Assembly: GCA_015662615.1 (NCBI GenBank)
Contig: DQTU01000310.1
Location: 1-6,358, forward strand
DNA length: 6,358 nt
Reading direction: 5' to 3'
Source: Campylobacterales bacterium
Lineage (GTDB): Bacteria; Campylobacterota; Campylobacteria; Campylobacterales; QNZT01
Shown here one piece after another: positions 5,751 through 6,358 of this stretch. Position numbers and translations under genes: made by a program. The number at the start of each line of letters is the position of its first letter. Within the stretch, counting starts at the first letter, position 1. A model generated the notes under the pieces. The model was not told where the DNA came from and did not search any database. It saw only the letters and a program-made list of their open reading frames with translations.

Positions 5751-6358
5751 AAAAACCTTGAGATGGAGTACAAACGAAATGCCGAACGCTATATGCTGTT
5801 AAAATGGTCTCAAAAAGCTTTTGATAATATTCGAGTTTTTCCACCCGGTGCGGGTATCGTGCATCAGGTCAATTTGGAGTATATTGCTACGGTAACGGTA
5901 AGGAAAGAAGTTGGAGAAGATACGGTTATTTTTCCAGATACTTTGGTCGGTACAGATTCTCATACGACGATGATAAACGGTCTTGGTGTCATGGGTTGGG
6001 GTGTGGGAGGTATCGAAGCGGAAGCTGTGATGCTTGGTCAGCCTTACTTTATGAAGATTCCTGAAGTGATTGGTGTGCGATTGACGGGAGGGCTTAGAGA
6101 GGGCGTGACGACGACTGATTTGGTACTAACGATTACAGAGATTTTAAGAGCGGAAAAAGTAGTGGAAAAATTCGTGGAGTTTTTTGGAGTAGGGATGAAA
6201 GCACTCTCTTTAGCTGAGCGTGCTACATTAGCAAACATGGCTCCAGAGTATGGGGCAACGATGGGGTTTTTTCCTGTGGATGAAGAGACTATCCGTTATA
6301 TGAACCTTACCAATAGAACTACAGAAGCTACACTAACCAAAAGTTATATGCAAGCACA
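5751..6358 (+). pseudogene. acnA: 5'-truncated aconitate hydratase (AcnA type), running off the window
   Basis: Aconitase interconverts citrate and isocitrate in the TCA cycle. The frame stays open from 5751 to the window end. It reads KNLEMEYKRNAERY and continues as a clean AcnA middle region. Counting from ATG 5763, motifs are FPPGAGIVHQVNLEY (26-40), FPDTLVGTDSHTTMING (57-73, with the substrate-site Asp-Ser-His at 65-67) and GWGVGGIEAEAVMLGQP (78-94). Homology already holds upstream of that ATG, back to a TAA at 5748-5750 that belongs to the inverted repeat. About 170 N-terminal residues are therefore missing, including the equivalents of active-site Gln72 and His101 of mitochondrial aconitase. 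No ribosome binding site precedes ATG 5763. The cluster-binding cysteines would lie beyond the window. The product should be inactive, so I call it a pseudogene; an assembly join or rearranged 5' end elsewhere is possible. AcnA-type sequence distinguishes it from AcnB. Confidence 0.75.

Noticed and set aside
6044..6238. Minus-strand open frame inside the aconitase fragment
   Set aside because: It is antisense to conserved aconitase sequence and low in complexity, with no sign of a real gene.
1..6358. CRISPR array, tRNA or rRNA genes, complete insertion sequence
   Set aside because: No regularly spaced repeats, cloverleaf-like segments, rRNA signatures or transposase frames were seen.

Overview
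The window is AT-rich, with genes on both strands and short spacers. It reads like a member of the Campylobacterota, perhaps a Sulfurimonas/Sulfurovum-type organism. That guess rests on base composition, codon style and the gene set (an Fe-type SodB and a long phosphorylase-kinase-like GH15 protein), not on a marker gene, so it is tentative.

Left part (1-3242): a 149-bp leader, then one very long plus-strand gene. Its 1030-residue product resembles the large regulatory alpha/beta subunits of eukaryotic glycogen phosphorylase kinase along nearly its whole length. It has an N-terminal glucoamylase-like (GH15) domain followed by the alpha/beta C-terminal region. No kinase subunit or other glycogen gene lies in the window.

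Middle (3254-4212): a minus-strand, clearly broken long-chain acyl-CoA synthetase converges on the first gene. It has lost its central adenylation core by an internal in-frame deletion and also carries a frameshift. Upstream of it is a 258-bp intergenic stretch with repeated GGATAA elements, a DnaA-box-like 9-mer, and a strong rightward promoter.

Next (4213-5001): a compact plus-strand operon of three overlapping genes. A ribbon-helix-helix antitoxin is followed by a RelE/ParE-type toxin that starts at TTG inside the antitoxin's end, then by a small GIY-YIG (UPF0213/YhbQ-like) nuclease-fold protein. The operon ends in an 11-bp perfect hairpin.

Right part (5008-6358): a minus-strand iron superoxide dismutase with an unusual Cys-containing C-terminal tail. 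Upstream of it is an 18-bp perfect inverted repeat. An AcnA-type aconitase reading frame begins abruptly at the edge of that repeat, without its first ~170 residues, and runs off the window. The two degraded metabolic genes (acyl-CoA synthetase and aconitase A) flank the toxin-antitoxin/nuclease/sod block, which suggests a locus of past deletion and rearrangement. An assembly join is an alternative explanation for the aconitase edge.
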